Positions 27,126-35,832 of a stretch of DNA of 64,000 nt are shown in pieces. The notes under the pieces are model-generated. The model saw only the letters and a list, made by a program, of their open reading frames with translations. It had not been told where the DNA came from and did not search any database. Position numbers and translations under genes: made by a program. The stretch comes from Acidimicrobiaceae bacterium (lineage in GTDB: Bacteria; Actinomycetota; Acidimicrobiia; Acidimicrobiales; JAUTXP01), in assembly GCA_030837965.1 (NCBI GenBank), contig JAUTXP010000047.1, forward strand, positions 1 through 64,000, given 5' to 3'. Position 1 is the stretch's first letter. The number at the start of each line of letters is the position of its first letter.

Positions 27126-28946
27126 ATGCTGGGGCGGGAAGGGGCAACTTCATCCAACCGACAGGTCGAACGCGACCACGGCCAGGTCCACAGACAGGCA
27201 CATCCACCGGCCGCGGTTCTGCCGCGTCCGACGACGACGGGGCGGGGGCGAGTCACCACGTCGCTTGTCGCCGCGGGCGCGCTGCTGGCCGCGGTCGGGG
27301 CCGCGCTGCTCATGCTGCTCGCAGGCGCGTCGCCCGCGGCGGCGTCGACGTCAGTCCGCTCGCCCGCGCTCCAGTTCCCGTGGCAGGAGAACGCGGGCCA
27401 TCGCATCACGGGGTCGGGCTACAACTGCGGCGGGCACACCGGCCTTGAGCGCTACGCCCTCGACTTCGACTTCGCGTCCGGGACGCCGGTGACGGCCGCG
27501 GCTGTGGGCCATGCCCACACCGGCGTCGACAGCGCCGGGGCGTTGTACGTGTGGATCGAGCACGGCAACGGCTATGTGTCGACCTACTTCCATCTGAGCC
27601 AGTTCGCGGTCACCGGCGGGGCCTGGGTCAACCAGGGCCAGGTCGTCGGCTACTCGGGCAACACCGGCAACTCGACTGGCCCGCACCTGCACTTCGCCGT
27701 GCACCAGAACGCCTTCAACGGCGAGTGGTCGGGCGACGCCTACCGGCCCGAGCCCATGTACGGGCCGTACCGAGGCGGCAACGCGGGCTTCGGCTCCTAT
27801 GGCCTGTGCGGCAGCGGGGCCAGCCCGCTCTACACGTCGAAGGCGGCCTGTCCTTCGGGCTCGTCGACGACCGAGTACATCCGATCCACCGCCTCCGGCT
27901 ACTACTTGGTGGGCGAGGACGGCGGCGTGTTCGCCTACGGCGGGGCGCCCTACAAGGGCTCGGCCGGAGGCTTGGCCCTGAACTCCGTCATGACCGGCAT
28001 GGCCCGCACGTGGGACAACCAGGGCTACTGGCTGGTGGGCGCGGACGGCGGGATCTTCGCTTACGGCAGCGCCCCGTTCAACGGCTCGGCGGGCGGCATC
28101 AACCTGGTGTCGTGCATCCAGGGCATGGCCTCGCGATCGGACGGCAAGTACTGGCTCGTCGCCGCGGACGGCGGGATCTTCGCCTACCCCATCGGCAGCA
28201 ACCACTACTACGGCTCGATGGGCGGGCAGTTCTTGGCCGCTCGCATCCAGGGCATGACGCCCACGCCGGACGGCGGCGGCTATTGGCTGGTCGGCGCGGA
28301 CGGCGGCGTGTTCAACTTCGGCAACGCGCCGTTCCTCGGCTCGCTGGCGGGCGCCGCGCCCAACCCGGTGACGGCCATCGCGGCCACGCCCAGCGGGCGC
28401 GGCTACTGGATCCTCCAGGCCGACGGGACCGTGGCCGGCTTCGGCGACGCGCCGAACCTGGGCTCGGTCGCCAACCCCATCGCCCCGGCCATCGGGATCG
28501 GGCCCGTCACCAACGGCGACGGCTACTGGGTCGCCCTGAGCGACGGCCAGGTGATCCCGTTCGGCACGGCCCATGACTGGGGCGGGCTGTACGGCAGCAT
28601 CAACGCCCCGGTCGCAGGCATCACCGGGCTGCATGCCATCACGCCCGACTTCACCTTGAGCGCACTGCCCAGCACGATCGTGGCGCCCCCGGGCTCGTCG
28701 GGCACGTCGACCATCACGGCCACGGCCGGGACCACCTTCCAAGGCACGGTCTCGTTCAGCGTGAGCGGGGTCACGTCGGGCAACTCGGCGACCATGACGC
28801 CGCCTTCGGTGGATCTCAACCGCAACCAGTCGGGCACCAGCACGCTGCGGGTGACCCGAGGGCTCACGTCCGTAGGCGCCTTCACCGTGACCGTCACCGG
28901 TTGCGGAAACGGCGCTTGTCATTCCGTCCCCGTGACGGTCAACTAG
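27126..28946 (+). CDS. Secreted M23 peptidase with WLV-ADGG repeats
   Basis: A 606-residue exported cell-wall enzyme. The signal segment (about residues 44-72, ending AGASPAAA) is followed by an M23/LytM-type domain with GYNCGGHTG, YALDFDF and the zinc-ligand motif GPHLHFAVHQ. Six repeats of about 45 residues follow, based on GYWLVGADGGIFAYGSAPF and GS. The last part is a beta domain (FTLSALPSTIVAPPGSSGTS, then a VSFSVSGVTSGN segment). M23 enzymes cut peptidoglycan cross-bridges; the repeats are probably a propeller that binds the wall. The first His of the family HxxxD is weakly placed, so activity is likely but not certain. ATG at 27126 has GGCAGG upstream. Confidence 0.8.
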   Translation: MLGREGATSSNRQVERDHGQVHRQAHPPAAVLPRPTTTGRGRVTTSLVAAGALLAAVGAALLMLLAGASPAAASTSVRSPALQFPWQENAGHRITGSGYNCGGHTGLERYALDFDFASGTPVTAAAVGHAHTGVDSAGALYVWIEHGNGYVSTYFHLSQFAVTGGAWVNQGQVVGYSGNTGNSTGPHLHFAVHQNAFNGEWSGDAYRPEPMYGPYRGGNAGFGSYGLCGSGASPLYTSKAACPSGSSTTEYIRSTASGYYLVGEDGGVFAYGGAPYKGSAGGLALNSVMTGMARTWDNQGYWLVGADGGIFAYGSAPFNGSAGGINLVSCIQGMASRSDGKYWLVAADGGIFAYPIGSNHYYGSMGGQFLAARIQGMTPTPDGGGYWLVGADGGVFNFGNAPFLGSLAGAAPNPVTAIAATPSGRGYWILQADGTVAGFGDAPNLGSVANPIAPAIGIGPVTNGDGYWVALSDGQVIPFGTAHDWGGLYGSINAPVAGITGLHAITPDFTLSALPSTIVAPPGSSGTSTITATAGTTFQGTVSFSVSGVTSGNSATMTPPSVDLNRNQSGTSTLRVTRGLTSVGAFTVTVTGCGNGACHSVPVTVN

Positions 28947-28960
28947 AGGAGGGGGAAATC

Positions 28961-30181
28961 ATGACGCGCACCATGCAAGACCCGCCGGACGACGTCATCG
29001 TCCACGATGAGCCGTTGGCCGCGGCCCTGCCACCGAAGCGGCGTTCGCGCCGGCGGCTGTTGATGGCAGGCGGCTCCGCCCTGGCCGTACTGGCCGCGGT
29101 GATCGGCGTGGCCGTGGCCTCGGGCCGCAGCTCCACCGACGTCCGCCAAGCCGGGGTGGGCTCGCCTGCGGACGAGCCCGCGGCTCCGCCCACCACGGCC
29201 GCACCGGCCCCGGCCCCCGCGGCCACGCCGGCTCCGGCTCCGGCAGCACCGGCGGCTGCACCCGCGGCCGCGGCCCAGTCGTGCCCGGCGGCGTCGGCCA
29301 ACCCGCCCGGACCGCGGTTCGGGTCGGCCGTGGCCATCGACCCGAGCGGTCTGGTCGTGGTCGGAGGCCGGGGCTCGGACTTCGCCGACAAGGCCGAGAC
29401 GTGGGCCTTCGGCTGCGGGCACTGGGGCAACCGGGCTCCATCTGTTGCCCCGCCCGCCGACCTCGGCGCGGTGGCGGCCTACGACGCGGCCCGCGGTGCC
29501 ACCGTGCTGCTGGCCGCCGACGGGACCACGTGGACGTGGAGCGCCAACGCGTGGACGGCCCGGCATCCGGCCGCGTCGCCGCCCAAGCTGTCGTCCGCCC
29601 TGGCCGTCTACGACGACGTCCGCCAGAAGGTCTTGGTGGTGGGGTCGGCCATGTCCGGTGGCGGGTTCGAGGCCTGGGCGTGGGACGGAGCCACGTGGGC
29701 CAAAGCCGGCGGTGCGGGCGCCACGCCCGACCCGCGCAGCGCGGCGGCCTTGGCCTTCGACAGCGTCCGCGGCACGGCCGTGCTCTTCGGCGGCATGCCG
29801 GGCGACACCGGCGCGGGTCTGAGTGACACGTGGACCTTCGACGGCTCGTCGTGGACCAAGCGGGCCCCGGCCCATACCCCGCCCGGCGGCCCGGCCACTG
29901 CGGCCTTCGACGCGGTGCGCGCCAACGTGGTGGCCTTGGTCGGCAATGGCGAGACGTGGACGTGGAACGGCAACGACTGGGCCAAGCAGGCCCCGGCGTC
30001 GTCGCCCGGCCGCAGGCTCTTCACGTCCATGGCCTGGGTCCCCGGCTTGAACCGTGTGGTCGTGTTCGGCGGCAAGGTGGTCCGCACCGCCTCGTCGCCC
30101 GGCACCAACACCAAGGCCGACGAGGAGATCGTCAACGACCTGTGGGCATGGGACGGCTCGGCCTGGTCCAAACTGGCCTGA
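28961..30181 (+). CDS. Membrane-anchored Kelch-like beta-propeller protein
   Basis: A 406-residue protein. A cytoplasmic N terminus precedes one membrane segment (about residues 33-53, LLMAGGSALAVLAAVIGVAV), then a Pro/Ala linker rich in PAP repeats, then Kelch-like repeats seen as VVVGGRGSDFADKAETWAF, VLVVGSAMSGGGFEAWAWDG and VLFGGMPGDTGAGLSDTWTF. It has no catalytic motif and is likely a cell-surface binding protein. The ATG at 28961 follows a very strong AGAGGAGGGGG site, which excludes an upstream in-frame start at 28901 inside the M23 gene. It follows the M23 gene by 14 bases in the same transcript. Confidence 0.8.
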   Translation: MTRTMQDPPDDVIVHDEPLAAALPPKRRSRRRLLMAGGSALAVLAAVIGVAVASGRSSTDVRQAGVGSPADEPAAPPTTAAPAPAPAATPAPAPAAPAAAPAAAAQSCPAASANPPGPRFGSAVAIDPSGLVVVGGRGSDFADKAETWAFGCGHWGNRAPSVAPPADLGAVAAYDAARGATVLLAADGTTWTWSANAWTARHPAASPPKLSSALAVYDDVRQKVLVVGSAMSGGGFEAWAWDGATWAKAGGAGATPDPRSAAALAFDSVRGTAVLFGGMPGDTGAGLSDTWTFDGSSWTKRAPAHTPPGGPATAAFDAVRANVVALVGNGETWTWNGNDWAKQAPASSPGRRLFTSMAWVPGLNRVVVFGGKVVRTASSPGTNTKADEEIVNDLWAWDGSAWSKLA

Positions 30182-30238
30182 CTGCGGTGCCGGCCTGACG
30201 GACCGGCACGGCTGAACAGCAACGCCCAGCGGCTGCGT

Positions 30239-30279
30239 CGATGGCGGGGGGAGTGCGCCCCTCCGCCATCGTCGCGTCT
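30239..30279 (+). terminator. Hairpin terminator after the Kelch-like gene
   Basis: Stem 30239-30251 with 30259-30271 (13 pairs, one G-T) is followed directly by TCGCGTCT (30272-30279), whose last T begins the -10 box of the next gene. It therefore separates two transcription units by a few bases. Confidence 0.65.
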
Positions 30280-30284
30280 ACCGT
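30279..30284 (+). promoter_or_regulatory. Putative leaderless -10 box of the PPOX gene
   Basis: TACCGT lies six bases before the ATG at 30291 with no ribosome site. The same spacing is seen at 38900, 58856 and 60259. Confidence 0.5.
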
Positions 30285-30290
30285 CCGGGC

Positions 30291-30725
30291 ATGACCTCGC
30301 CTGCGCCCGTCCCCATCCCCGACGAGGCTCGGCCCGTCCTGACCTCGGGGGCGCTGGCCCACCTCGTCACCATCAACCGCGACGGCTCGCCGCAGGTCAG
30401 CATCGTGTGGGTCGGTGTGGAGGACGAGACGGTGGTGCTGGCCTCGCTGGGCGCCCGACAGAAGCTGGCCAACATCGAGCGCGACGACCGGGTGGCGGTG
30501 TCGCTCGAGACGTCGTCCACCAACGCCATGGGACTGGTCGAGTACCTGGTGGTGCACGGCCGGGCCCGCATCGAGCACGGCGGGGCGCCCGAGCTGTTGC
30601 AGCGGCTGGCCGAGGTCTACATCGGGCCGGGCGTGAAGTTCCCGCCCATGGACGACCCGCCGCCGGGCTACGTGGTGCGCATCACGCCGGAGCGTTACGG
30701 CGGCGTCGGCCCTTGGGCCTCGTAG
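30291..30725 (+). CDS. PPOX-class flavin/F420-dependent oxidoreductase family protein
   Basis: A 144-residue split-barrel protein with the typical N-terminal pattern LTSGALAHLVTINRDGSPQV and VSIVWVGVEDETVVLAS, then a KLANIERDDRVAVSLE strand pair and VVHGRARIEHGG. Actinobacterial relatives bind F420 or FMN and reduce small substrates, and the exact cofactor cannot be read from this sequence. Its stop lies three bases from the stop of the convergent cyclase gene. Confidence 0.85.
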   Translation: MTSPAPVPIPDEARPVLTSGALAHLVTINRDGSPQVSIVWVGVEDETVVLASLGARQKLANIERDDRVAVSLETSSTNAMGLVEYLVVHGRARIEHGGAPELLQRLAEVYIGPGVKFPPMDDPPPGYVVRITPERYGGVGPWAS

Positions 30726-30728
30726 TCC

Positions 30729-31376
30729 TCAAGCCGAGAGGACCCGGCTGTCCCACGTGGACGCGCACGCATCCGAGCAGAACCAGACCGTTTCCCCTGC
30801 CGCTTGGCGCTGTTGCGGGCACACCGACTGGGGGAGCACCAGCTTGCACACCGGGTCCTCGGCCACGGCCTCGCCCTGGGCGGGCTTGACGATGGCGATG
30901 GACAGGGCGGGCACGGGCCGGGCGAATCCGGGGACGGACCGGGCCGAGTCGTCCACCACGTGGGCCCACGGAGGCAGGAGGTGGGCCATGTCCGAGGTGG
31001 CCAGCACTTCGCCCGGCCCGGCCACGTGGCACAGGTGCGAGGCCAGGTTGACCGAGCTGGAGATGTAGTCGTCGCCCTCGAAGAGGATGGCGGGCCCGAC
31101 GGTGGCGCCCGCGCTGACCTCGAGCGGCAGCGACGAGGCGGCCAGGTTGTGGGCCACCTCCAACAGCGAGTCGATGAGCGGCGCCGACTCGACGGCCACG
31201 ATCATGGCCCCGTCGCCCAGCCACTTGGCCAGGCGCACGCTGCGTCGGGATGCGATCTCACGCAGGCAGTTGCGGAACTCGGACAGGACCCGCACCGTCT
31301 CCTGCACGCCGTGCTCCTCGGTGAAGGCGGTGAACCCGCACAGATCCACGAAGGCGAAGCCGCGCGACACGAGCAC
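30729..31376 (-). CDS. Class III nucleotidyl cyclase homology domain fused to YHS domain
   Basis: About 215 residues. The cyclase domain begins with GFAFVDLCGFTAFTEEHG, which carries the first metal Asp; VRLAKWLGDGAMIVA provides the substrate Lys position and the second Asp; and VNLASHLCHVAGPGEVL is the region that in active enzymes carries the Asn and the transition-state Arg. Here the Arg position reads His, so activity is doubtful. The end of the protein (EDPVCKLVLPQ to VWFCSDACASTW) is a YHS domain, a small Cys-containing metal-associated module. The proposed start is GTG at 31376 or 31370. The fusion suggests a redox- or metal-sensing regulatory protein. Confidence 0.7.
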   Translation of the reverse strand: MLVSRGFAFVDLCGFTAFTEEHGVQETVRVLSEFRNCLREIASRRSVRLAKWLGDGAMIVAVESAPLIDSLLEVAHNLAASSLPLEVSAGATVGPAILFEGDDYISSSVNLASHLCHVAGPGEVLATSDMAHLLPPWAHVVDDSARSVPGFARPVPALSIAIVKPAQGEAVAEDPVCKLVLPQSVCPQQRQAAGETVWFCSDACASTWDSRVLSA

Positions 31377-31439
31377 GGTCCTCAGTCTGCAACAGCGGGT
31401 GCCACGGGACCGAACCGGTTCGCGGGTAGAACTGTCGCC

Positions 31440-32537
31440 ATGCCTCGACGGCCCAGACCCGCCTTCGCTCCCAGCCCCGCCCGCACGCCCTTCGTCCTCC
31501 TCGCCCTCGCCACGGCCATGGCCTTGGTGGCCGCCGGGTGCGGGGGCGACAAGAAGGCGGCCAAGCCCAAGGTGCCGATCACCACGTCCACCGCCCCGAC
31601 CACCACCGCGGTGCCGCCGCCCGGGTTCCCAGCCGGGGCCGCGCCCCTCACCGCCCTGCCCGCCAAGCCCGAACTGCTGCACCGGCCCGTGCTGGTGGTG
31701 AAGATCGACAACGCGCCCAAGGCCCGGCCCCAGTCCGGGCTGCTGCAAGCCGACATCGTGGTGGAGGAGAAGGTGGAGGACGGGGTGACCCGGTTCTTCA
31801 CCATGTTCCAGTCCCAGGACGCGGGCGCGGTGGGCCCGGTGCGATCGGCCCGGTCGACCGACATCACCTTGGTCACCCCGCTCAACCGGCCGCTGTTCGC
31901 CTACTCGGGCACCAACGCCACGTTCCAGAAGCTGATCAGCGCGGCCCCGCTGGTCGACGTGGGCGTGAACGCGGCGGCGGGCGAGTACCACAGGGAGGGG
32001 GGCAGGCCCGCGCCCTACAACCTGTTCAGCACCACGCCCGGGCTGTTCGGCCACGCGCCGGCTGGCGCAGGCGCGCCGCCGCCGGTGTTCGCCTATCGGC
32101 CCGCGGGCCAGCCCAGCGCCAACGCGTCGGCCACCCCGCTGGGCCACGTGCACATCGAGTACAAGGGCGTGCACGTGACGACTGTTGTCGACTGGACCTG
32201 GGACCCGGCGGCCCAGTCCTGGCTCCGGGCCCAGGACGGCGGGCCGCACAAGGACTCGGCGGGCGCCCAGGTGTCGGCCAAGAACGTGGTCGTCCAGTTC
32301 GTCGACTACGTGGACACGGGCCAGCGGGACCGGTCCAACACGGTCGTGCCCGAAGGCAAGCTCATCGGCACGGGTGAGGCGTGGGTCTTCACCGACGGCA
32401 AGCTGGTGAAGGGCACGTGGTCAAAGCCCACGCCGGAGGCGGTCACGTCCTACGTCGACCCCGCGGGCGCGCCCATCGGCCTCACCCCAGGTCAGACGTG
32501 GGTGGAGCTGCCGCCGCCGGGCTCGGCCGCGGTATAG
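31440..32537 (+). CDS. DUF3048 family lipoprotein (YerB-like)
   Basis: A 365-residue lipoprotein. The signal segment ends in the lipobox VAAGC, followed by a Thr/Pro linker. The DUF3048 region includes RPVLVVKIDNAPKARPQSGL, ADIVVEEKVEDGVTRFFTMF, and GAVGPVRSARSTD; the C-terminal part has VVVQFVDYVDTG and GKLVKGTWSKP. Relatives such as YerB of Bacillus are envelope lipoproteins of uncertain function. The divergent cyclase gene starts 63 bases upstream. A TAGAAC box lies seven bases before the ATG at 31440. Confidence 0.85.
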   Translation: MPRRPRPAFAPSPARTPFVLLALATAMALVAAGCGGDKKAAKPKVPITTSTAPTTTAVPPPGFPAGAAPLTALPAKPELLHRPVLVVKIDNAPKARPQSGLLQADIVVEEKVEDGVTRFFTMFQSQDAGAVGPVRSARSTDITLVTPLNRPLFAYSGTNATFQKLISAAPLVDVGVNAAAGEYHREGGRPAPYNLFSTTPGLFGHAPAGAGAPPPVFAYRPAGQPSANASATPLGHVHIEYKGVHVTTVVDWTWDPAAQSWLRAQDGGPHKDSAGAQVSAKNVVVQFVDYVDTGQRDRSNTVVPEGKLIGTGEAWVFTDGKLVKGTWSKPTPEAVTSYVDPAGAPIGLTPGQTWVELPPPGSAAV

Positions 32538-32751
32538 CGCACGCCGAAGCGGGGCAGCAGCGCTGGCAAGGAGCGCTACAAGGGGAGGGGCGAGGGCTCG
32601 GGCAGCAGGGGCGGGAGCGGCCGCGCTGGGCGCTCCGACCGGGGCTCGGCGGTCTGGCCGTCGGCCGGTCCGCTCTGGGACTGGCTGCTCGACAGGGCGC
32701 GCGAAGACGTTTCAGTTCTCGGCATCGACCGCACCTCTACCCCCTTTCAAA

Positions 32752-32782
32752 CTTTTCCACAGCACCTGCTGCTGTGGAAAAG
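32752..32782. terminator. 31-bp convergent hairpin, copy 1
   Basis: Arms CTTTTCCACAGC and GCTGTGGAAAAG (12 bp, perfect) surround the loop ACCTGCT, between convergent genes ending at 32537 and 32793. The T4 and A4 ends give each strand a T-tract after the stem, so termination in both directions is likely. It is identical to copy 2 at 40302. The 214 bases before it hold no recognisable gene; the frame after the DUF3048 stop is open but has no start. Confidence 0.8.
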
Positions 32783-32792
32783 ATCGGGGGGG

Positions 32793-33758
32793 TCAGGCGG
32801 GGGTGGCGAGGGAGAGGGCGAAGTCGCCTGCCGGGTCGGTCCACCAACGGGCCAGGGCCAGGCCTGCGGCGGCCAACTCGGCCTCCACCCGCGGGCGCCG
32901 GAACTTGCAACTGACCTCGGTGCGCATCTCCTCGCCGTCGGCGAACTTCACGTCCAGCCCGAGCCCGGCCACGTGCACGGCCTGGTCGCCCTGGGCCCGC
33001 AGCCGCATCTCCACCCACTCGGCATCCGGGTCCCACCGGGACACGTGGGCGAAGCGGTCCACGTCGAAGTCGGCGTCCAACTCCCGGTTCAACACCCGCA
33101 GCACGTTGCGGTTGAACTCGGCCGTCACGCCTGCCGCGTCGTCGTAGGCGGCCACCAGCCGGGCCGGGTCCTTCACCAGATCGGTGCCCAGCAGCAGAGC
33201 GTCGCCCGGGCCCATGCCCTCGGCCACCTCGGCCAGGAAGGCGGCCCGCACGGACGGCTTCAAGTTTCCAATGGTGCCGCCCAAAAAGGCGACCAGCCGC
33301 CGCCCGCCGCCCGGCACCAGCGGCAGGTGGCGCTCGAAGTCGCCCACCACGCCGTGCACCTCGATACCCGGATAGTCGGCCGCGATGGCCTCGCCCGCGG
33401 CCACCAACGTGGCCTCGCTCACGTCGAACGGCACATACCGCAGCAGCCCGCCTTGGGCCGACATGGCGTCGAGCAGGAGGCGGGTCTTGGTCGACGTGCC
33501 CGACCCCAGTTCCACCAGCGTGTCCGCCTCGGCCGCGGCCGCGATCTCGCCTGCCCGCTCGGCCAGGATGGCCCGCTCGCAACGGGTCGGGTAGTACTCC
33601 GCCAGCCGGGTGATCTGGTCGAACAGCTGCGAGCCCCGGTCGTCGTAGAACCACTTGGGCGGCAATTCTTTGGGCACCGCGGTCAGCCCGGCGGCGGCGT
33701 CGGCCCGCAGCGCGTCGGCCATGTCCGTGGGGCCGAGGTGCACGTCGAGCTTGATCAC
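32793..33758 (-). CDS. egtD: L-histidine N-alpha-methyltransferase (ergothioneine)
   Basis: A 321-residue enzyme that trimethylates histidine to hercynine with SAM. It shows [20 protein letters not shown] at the N terminus, SAM motif [38 protein letters not shown] and the EgtD-typical [20 protein letters not shown]. The GTG at 33758 overlaps the TGA of egtC (GTGA). It is the last gene of the minus-strand egt operon and ends near a bidirectional hairpin. Confidence 0.95.
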   Translation of the reverse strand: MIKLDVHLGPTDMADALRADAAAGLTAVPKELPPKWFYDDRGSQLFDQITRLAEYYPTRCERAILAERAGEIAAAAEADTLVELGSGTSTKTRLLLDAMSAQGGLLRYVPFDVSEATLVAAGEAIAADYPGIEVHGVVGDFERHLPLVPGGGRRLVAFLGGTIGNLKPSVRAAFLAEVAEGMGPGDALLLGTDLVKDPARLVAAYDDAAGVTAEFNRNVLRVLNRELDADFDVDRFAHVSRWDPDAEWVEMRLRAQGDQAVHVAGLGLDVKFADGEEMRTEVSCKFRRPRVEAELAAAGLALARWWTDPAGDFALSLATPA

Positions 33759-34492
33759 AGCCCGCCCACCCGCACCGACTCGGCCGTGGCCTCCACCAAG
33801 GACTGGTCGGGCACCGGCTCCCATCCCTCGTGATCGTCAAAGGGCTCGGACGCGAGGACCACGCCCGCACCCGACCGCACGAACAGGGACTCGCCGCATG
33901 CGGCCGCGGTCACCGTCGTTCCGTCGAGCAGGACCATGTTGAGCCGCCCGCCGCCCGCCGTGCTCGTCACGGCCTCGACCACGCCTCGCAACGCGTCGGC
34001 GGCCGACGCGCCCGCGTCGAGTCGGTCCAAGGCCAGACCGAACAGCACCTCGCTGTCGGTCCCGCCCCGCAAGCCGGCCAGGCGCTCGTCGGACAAGCCC
34101 CGGCGCAGCCTGCCCAACGACTGCGGGAACCCGTCGACCGCCCCGTTGTGGGCGAACAGCCAGCGGCCGTCGGCGAAGGGCGGCGAGTTGTCGTCGGAAA
34201 CGGGCGAAGGCGGCGTGGCGCTGCGCACCGCGGCCAGCACCGCGCCCGAGCGGATCATGGGCGCCAGGCTCGCCAGGTTGGCGTCGGCCCACATGGGCTG
34301 GGCGCTGCGGTACAGGGCAGGCTCGGCCCGCGTGGCCAGGTCGTACCAGCCCACGCCGAACCCGTCCGCGTTCACCACCCCGTGGGCCTGATGCCGCGGC
34401 GCCCAGGACTGGCGCAGCAGCGAGTGCGGCGGGGCGAGCAGCAGCGAGGCCAGGTCGACGGGCGGGCCCGCGTAGGCCAGGAGCCGGCACAT
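33755..34492 (-). CDS. egtC: Gamma-glutamyl-hercynylcysteine sulfoxide hydrolase
   Basis: A 245-residue class II amidotransferase-like hydrolase. Cys2 after the initiator Met (MCRLLAYAG) is the N-terminal nucleophile. [24 protein letters not shown] and [13 protein letters not shown] follow the Ntn hydrolase pattern. It removes the glutamyl group from the intermediate made by EgtB. The ATG at 34492 overlaps the egtB stop, so it is translationally coupled. Confidence 0.95.
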   Translation of the reverse strand: MCRLLAYAGPPVDLASLLLAPPHSLLRQSWAPRHQAHGVVNADGFGVGWYDLATRAEPALYRSAQPMWADANLASLAPMIRSGAVLAAVRSATPPSPVSDDNSPPFADGRWLFAHNGAVDGFPQSLGRLRRGLSDERLAGLRGGTDSEVLFGLALDRLDAGASAADALRGVVEAVTSTAGGGRLNMVLLDGTTVTAAACGESLFVRSGAGVVLASEPFDDHEGWEPVPDQSLVEATAESVRVGGL

Positions 34493-35832
34493 CAGGCCCC
34501 GTCCCTGGCGCATCGGAAGCCCGCGAAGATCTGGCGCCGGATGGGGTAGTCCCAGTTGCGGAACGTCGTGCGCAGCGCGCTCGGGTCGGTGGCCCACGAC
34601 CCGCCTCGCAGCACCTTGTAGTCGGCCCCGAAGAACACCTCGCTGTACTCCCGGTAGGGGAACGAGCGAAAGCCCGGATAGGGATCGAACGACGAGGCCG
34701 TCCACTCCCACACGTCGCCCGCCATGGCCAGGCAGCCCACGGCCGACGCGCCCTGCGGATGGGCCCCTACCCGTGACGGCCCGAACCGGCGCTGTCCCGC
34801 GTTGGCCCGCTCGCCGTCGGGCGGCGCGTCGCCCCATGGGTAGCGGCGCTTGCGACCGGTGGCCGGGTCCCACGACGCCGCCTTCTCCCACTCGGCCTCG
34901 GTGGGCAGACGCTTGCCCGCGAACCGGGCGAAGGCGTCGGCTTCGTACCAGCACACGTGCTGCACGGGCTCGTCCGGGGCAAGGGCCTCGCGCCGGCCGA
35001 AGCGGATGCGGCCGCCGTCGCCCGTCCAGAACTGCGGCCCGACCAACCCCTCGGACTGGCGCCACTTCCAGCCTTCGTCGGTCCAAAGGTCAGGCCGCTC
35101 GTACCCGCCCGCCTCGACGAACTCGGCGTAGGCCGCGTTGGTGACGGGCGTGGCGTCGATCCAGAAGGCGGGCACGTCGACCACGTGGGCCGGGCGCTCG
35201 TTGTCGTAGGCCCATGACTCGGTGTCAGTGCCCATCACGAAGGGCCCGCCCTCGACCAGCACCTCGGCCTGCCCGGTGTAGGCGTCCGCGCTCACAGCCG
35301 CTAAAAGGCCCGGGCGGTCTTGGTGGGCGGGCTCGTACACCGCGTCGCGCAACTGCAAGGTGGCCAGCATGGTCTCGGCGTGCTGGTGCTCGTGCTGCAC
35401 GACCATGCCGTACACGAACGCATCGGCCAACAACGGCTCGGGCCCGTCCGGGTCGAGACAGGCCTGACCCACCCGGGCCAAGTGCTCGATGGCCCGGTCC
35501 CGCACCTCGTCGATGTAGCGCCGGGCCGGGCCCGGACCGAGCAGGGGCAACGCGGGCCGGTTCTGGCGTGGATGGCGGAAGGCGTCGTACACGTCGTCGT
35601 GCTGCGGGCCGACACCGGCCGCGCCCAAGGCCCGCAACAGCCACAGGTCCTCGTAGTTGCCGACGTGGGCCAGGTCCCACACCAGCGGCGACATCAGGGG
35701 CGAGTGTTGGCGCAGCAGGTCGGGCTCGTCCACCGGGTCGAGCAGGTCGAGCGAGCGGCGACGGGCCGACGTCAGTCGGGCGGCAACGGCCTCGACCGAC
35801 CGCTCGTCGGCCACCGAAAGCCGACCGTTCAC
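34492..35832 (-). CDS. egtB: Hercynine oxygenase (sulfoxide synthase)
   Basis: A 446-residue non-heme iron enzyme that joins gamma-glutamylcysteine to hercynine. The N-terminal DinB-like half has the metal ligands: WDLAHVGNYEDLW and VVQHEHQHAETM (HxxxHxE). The C-terminal half is an FGE-sulfatase fold with GGPFVMGTD, GKRLPTEAEWEKAA, GDVWEWTASSFDPYPGF and LRGGSWATD. GTG at 35832 overlaps the stop of egtA in GTGA, which fixes the start. Confidence 0.95.
   Translation of the reverse strand: MNGRLSVADERSVEAVAARLTSARRRSLDLLDPVDEPDLLRQHSPLMSPLVWDLAHVGNYEDLWLLRALGAAGVGPQHDDVYDAFRHPRQNRPALPLLGPGPARRYIDEVRDRAIEHLARVGQACLDPDGPEPLLADAFVYGMVVQHEHQHAETMLATLQLRDAVYEPAHQDRPGLLAAVSADAYTGQAEVLVEGGPFVMGTDTESWAYDNERPAHVVDVPAFWIDATPVTNAAYAEFVEAGGYERPDLWTDEGWKWRQSEGLVGPQFWTGDGGRIRFGRREALAPDEPVQHVCWYEADAFARFAGKRLPTEAEWEKAASWDPATGRKRRYPWGDAPPDGERANAGQRRFGPSRVGAHPQGASAVGCLAMAGDVWEWTASSFDPYPGFRSFPYREYSEVFFGADYKVLRGGSWATDPSALRTTFRNWDYPIRRQIFAGFRCARDGA

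Noticed and set aside
32538-32751. Open frame continuing after the DUF3048 stop, ending near a WDWLLDRARED segment
   Set aside because: It has no start codon and no ribosome site and shows only basic, Gly-rich sequence. A read-through extension cannot be supported.
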